Positions 5,285 to 6,459 of a DNA stretch of 6,459 nucleotides are shown piece by piece. A program made the position numbers and the translations under genes. This DNA comes from Bacillota bacterium (lineage in GTDB: Bacteria; Bacillota_E; Symbiobacteriia; JAMDAP01), in the NCBI GenBank assembly GCA_023484675.1, contig JAMDAP010000113.1:1-6459 (forward strand), written 5' to 3'. How positions within the stretch are numbered: the first letter of the stretch is position 1; the number at the start of each line of letters is the position of its first letter. Below the pieces are notes generated by a model. It worked only from the letters and a program-made list of their open reading frames with translations, made no database searches and was not told the origin of the DNA.

Positions 5285-6276
5285 TGGTCAAGGGTACAGA
5301 ATTCACCCTCGCCGACTATAAGGCGGAACGCCCGACCTGGTGCGCCGGCTGCGGCGATTTTGGCGTGCTGGCGGCGATCCAGAAGGCGGCCACCAACCTG
5401 CACCTGCACCCGGACGAAACGGCGGTGATCTCGGGCATCGGCTGCTCCGGCAAGATGTCCTCCTATGTCAACGTCTACGGCCTGCACGGCATCCACGGCC
5501 GAACCCTGCCCATTGCCACCGGCGTCAAGCTGGCCAACCGCAAGCTGACCGTCATCGCCTCCGGTGGCGATGGCGACGGCTACGCCATCGGCGTGGCCCA
5601 CTTCGTCCATGCCTGCCGCCGCAACCTGGACATCACCTACGTGGTGATGGACAACAACATCTACGGCCTGACCACCGGCCAGACCTCCCCCACCTCCCGC
5701 AAGGGCTTCCGCTCCAAGACCTCGCCCGAGGGCTCCCTGGAAGAGCCGGTGCGCCCTCTGGAGTTGGCCCTGACGTCCGGCGCCAGCTTCGTGGCCCAGG
5801 GGTTCTCCGGCGACGTCAACACCCTGGCCGACCTGATCGCCCGGGGCATCCGCCACAAGGGCTTTGCCCTAATCAACGCCATCTCCCCCTGTGTCACTTT
5901 CAACAAGGTCTACGGCTACGACTACTTCAAGCAGAACCTGAAGCCGCTGGGTCTGGACGGGATCGACGGCATTATCGGCAACGAGAGCCCCGTTGGCGAA
6001 GCACCCAACGTGAAGGCCCCACCCTCCGACGACGCCTCTGCACTGCGGGCGGAAGGATCCGAGGGCCGGCCCACGGGCCACAACATCCATGACCGCCTGG
6101 AGGCCCTGGGCGTGGTGATGGAGCACGACGGCCTGGTAACGGGCCTGATCTACGAGGACACTGAACGCCCCAGCTTCGACGACGGGCTGCTGGGCTACGA
6201 CCCGGAGCCCCTGGCCCACCAGAACCTCGATCTGAACAGCGCCCAATGGGAGCAGTTCACGGCGCAGTTCTATTAG
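5284..6276 (+). CDS. korB: 2-oxoacid:ferredoxin oxidoreductase beta subunit (TPP- and [4Fe-4S]-binding)
   Basis: A 330-aa catalytic subunit. Cysteines C20 and C23 (WCAGCGDF), C54 (GIGCSG) and C203 (SPCVTFNKV) match in spacing the four [4Fe-4S] ligands of two-subunit enzymes. The thiamine diphosphate/Mg site is GGDGDGYAIG (94-103) with MDNNIYGLTTGQTSPTS (122-138). GIHGRTLPIATGVKLAN (69-85) is also family-typical. Electrons pass from the decarboxylated 2-oxoacid through the cluster to ferredoxin. The close Bacillus/Geobacillus-type form that I recall is about 288 aa; here residues about 226-266 appear to be extra, Pro/Gly/Ser-rich and polar, placed between YDYFKQNLKPL and the conserved ending that starts HDRLEALG and continues HDGLVTGLIY. 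2-Oxoglutarate is the likely substrate, but pyruvate or branched-chain 2-oxoacids are not excluded. The start is fixed by AGGAGG 7 nt upstream and by overlap with korA. Confidence 0.97.
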   Translation: MVKGTEFTLADYKAERPTWCAGCGDFGVLAAIQKAATNLHLHPDETAVISGIGCSGKMSSYVNVYGLHGIHGRTLPIATGVKLANRKLTVIASGGDGDGYAIGVAHFVHACRRNLDITYVVMDNNIYGLTTGQTSPTSRKGFRSKTSPEGSLEEPVRPLELALTSGASFVAQGFSGDVNTLADLIARGIRHKGFALINAISPCVTFNKVYGYDYFKQNLKPLGLDGIDGIIGNESPVGEAPNVKAPPSDDASALRAEGSEGRPTGHNIHDRLEALGVVMEHDGLVTGLIYEDTERPSFDDGLLGYDPEPLAHQNLDLNSAQWEQFTAQFY

Positions 6277-6297
6277 CCCCTTGTGATTCAACGGAAA

Positions 6298-6332
6298 GCG
6301 CCGCCGGGGAACCACCCCGGCGGCGCCTTCTT
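6298..6332 (+). terminator. Rho-independent terminator of the korAB operon
   Basis: A perfect 12-bp stem, GCGCCGCCGGGG (6298-6309) with CCCCGGCGGCGC (6315-6326), closes a 5-nt AACCA loop and is followed by CTTCTT. It lies 21 bp after the korB stop. The U-run is weak but the stem is very stable. Confidence 0.85.
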
Positions 6333-6379
6333 GCCTAGTACTACTCCGTTAGGTCTATTTCCAACCATAGGTAATTGTG

Positions 6380-6396
6380 CCATACTTGAGGTATGG
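6380..6396 (+). promoter_or_regulatory. Perfect hairpin over the start codon of the putative transposase gene
   Basis: CCATAC (6380-6385) and GTATGG (6391-6396) pair perfectly around the loop TTGAG (6386-6390). The 3' arm contains the ATG (6393-6395), and the loop holds most of the only SD-like sequence (GAGG). In a transcript this would hide the initiation site and lower translation. Confidence 0.6.
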
Positions 6397-6459
6397 ACAA
6401 GAAAGAATTGCTAGAGGCTCGGGGCCGGTTGGAGGTTTTCCTGAAGCCGCTCCTGCCCC
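6393..6459 (+). CDS. Putative IS701-like transposase, N-terminal fragment (runs off the right edge)
   Basis: Twenty-two codons are visible, starting MDKKELLEARGRLEVFLKP and continuing LLP. The helical start followed by RLEVFLKPLLP resembles the N-terminus of IS701-type DDE transposases, which usually continue into a GR..QRRW motif lying beyond this window. The catalytic DDE residues cannot be checked. The region has lower GC content than the genes to its left, consistent with acquired DNA. A possible SD (GAGG) is almost against the ATG and lies within a hairpin, so expression may be poor. A non-transposase identity is possible, because only 22 residues are available. Confidence 0.45.
   Translation, partial: MDKKELLEARGRLEVFLKPLLP

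Larger units (their letters stand above)
6335..6459 (+). mobile_element. Possible left end of an IS701-like insertion sequence (partial)
   Basis: Just after the korB terminator the sequence becomes clearly more AT-rich (6339-6392) and a reading frame resembling a transposase N-terminus begins at 6393. The tetramer CTAG at 6335-6338 fits the YTAR-type 4-bp target I recall for IS701-family elements, so the element may start at about 6339. The right end and terminal inverted repeat lie outside the window, so the boundary is inference. Confidence 0.4.

Noticed and set aside
5092..5856. Antisense open frame (254 codons) opposite the korA-korB junction
   Set aside because: Low-complexity Gly/Ala/Val translation. 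It spans two well-supported genes on the other strand.
1..6459. CRISPR arrays, tRNA/rRNA genes, toxin-antitoxin or phage-defence genes
   Set aside because: No spaced repeats, cloverleaf-like segments or matching protein motifs were seen on either strand.

Overview
The window is GC-rich (about 60-65% by eye), with strong Shine-Dalgarno (SD) sites (AAAGGAG, GGGAGG, AGGAGG) and one sigma-A/sigma-70-type promoter. The best guess is a high-GC member of the Bacillota. The two-subunit 2-oxoacid:ferredoxin oxidoreductase is close to the form I recall from Geobacillus/Bacillus-type genomes. This taxonomic call is inference; no rRNA or other marker is present.

Layout. Two gene blocks diverge from an intergenic region at 3269-3400. 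Leftwards (minus strand) run a nitronate monooxygenase/FabK-like flavoprotein (3268-2312) and a small unrecognised 97-aa protein (2271-1978). After a weak terminator-like hairpin and a well-formed promoter (TTGACA-N18-TATAGT at 1907-1878) comes a second minus-strand operon: a TetR-family repressor (1787-1197), a metallo-beta-lactamase-fold hydrolase with a C-terminal winged-helix-like region (1134-175), and the start of an SCP2 sterol/lipid-carrier domain protein that runs off the left edge (154-1). Rightwards (plus strand) run korA and korB (3401-6276), which overlap by one base and end at a strong 12-bp-stem terminator. Immediately after it the sequence becomes more AT-rich, and the start of what looks like an IS701-like transposase gene begins, cut by the right edge.

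How the genes may work together. KorAB oxidatively decarboxylates a 2-oxoacid (2-oxoglutarate is the family's best-known substrate) with CoA, thiamine diphosphate and ferredoxin. The TetR-MBL-SCP2 set looks like a self-regulated lipid or acyl-CoA cassette, and the flavoprotein would suit lipid or nitronate chemistry. A joint role in fatty acid or lipid catabolism feeding the TCA cycle is plausible but rests on context only.

I see no clear new defence or mobile system. The most interesting items are small-scale: repeats bracketing the TetR promoter, a nearly identical 13-bp sequence at both divergent translation starts, lineage-specific extra segments in KorA (a Pro-rich tail made of three 15-nt repeats) and KorB (an insertion of about 40 residues), and a perfect hairpin over the start codon of the putative transposase.
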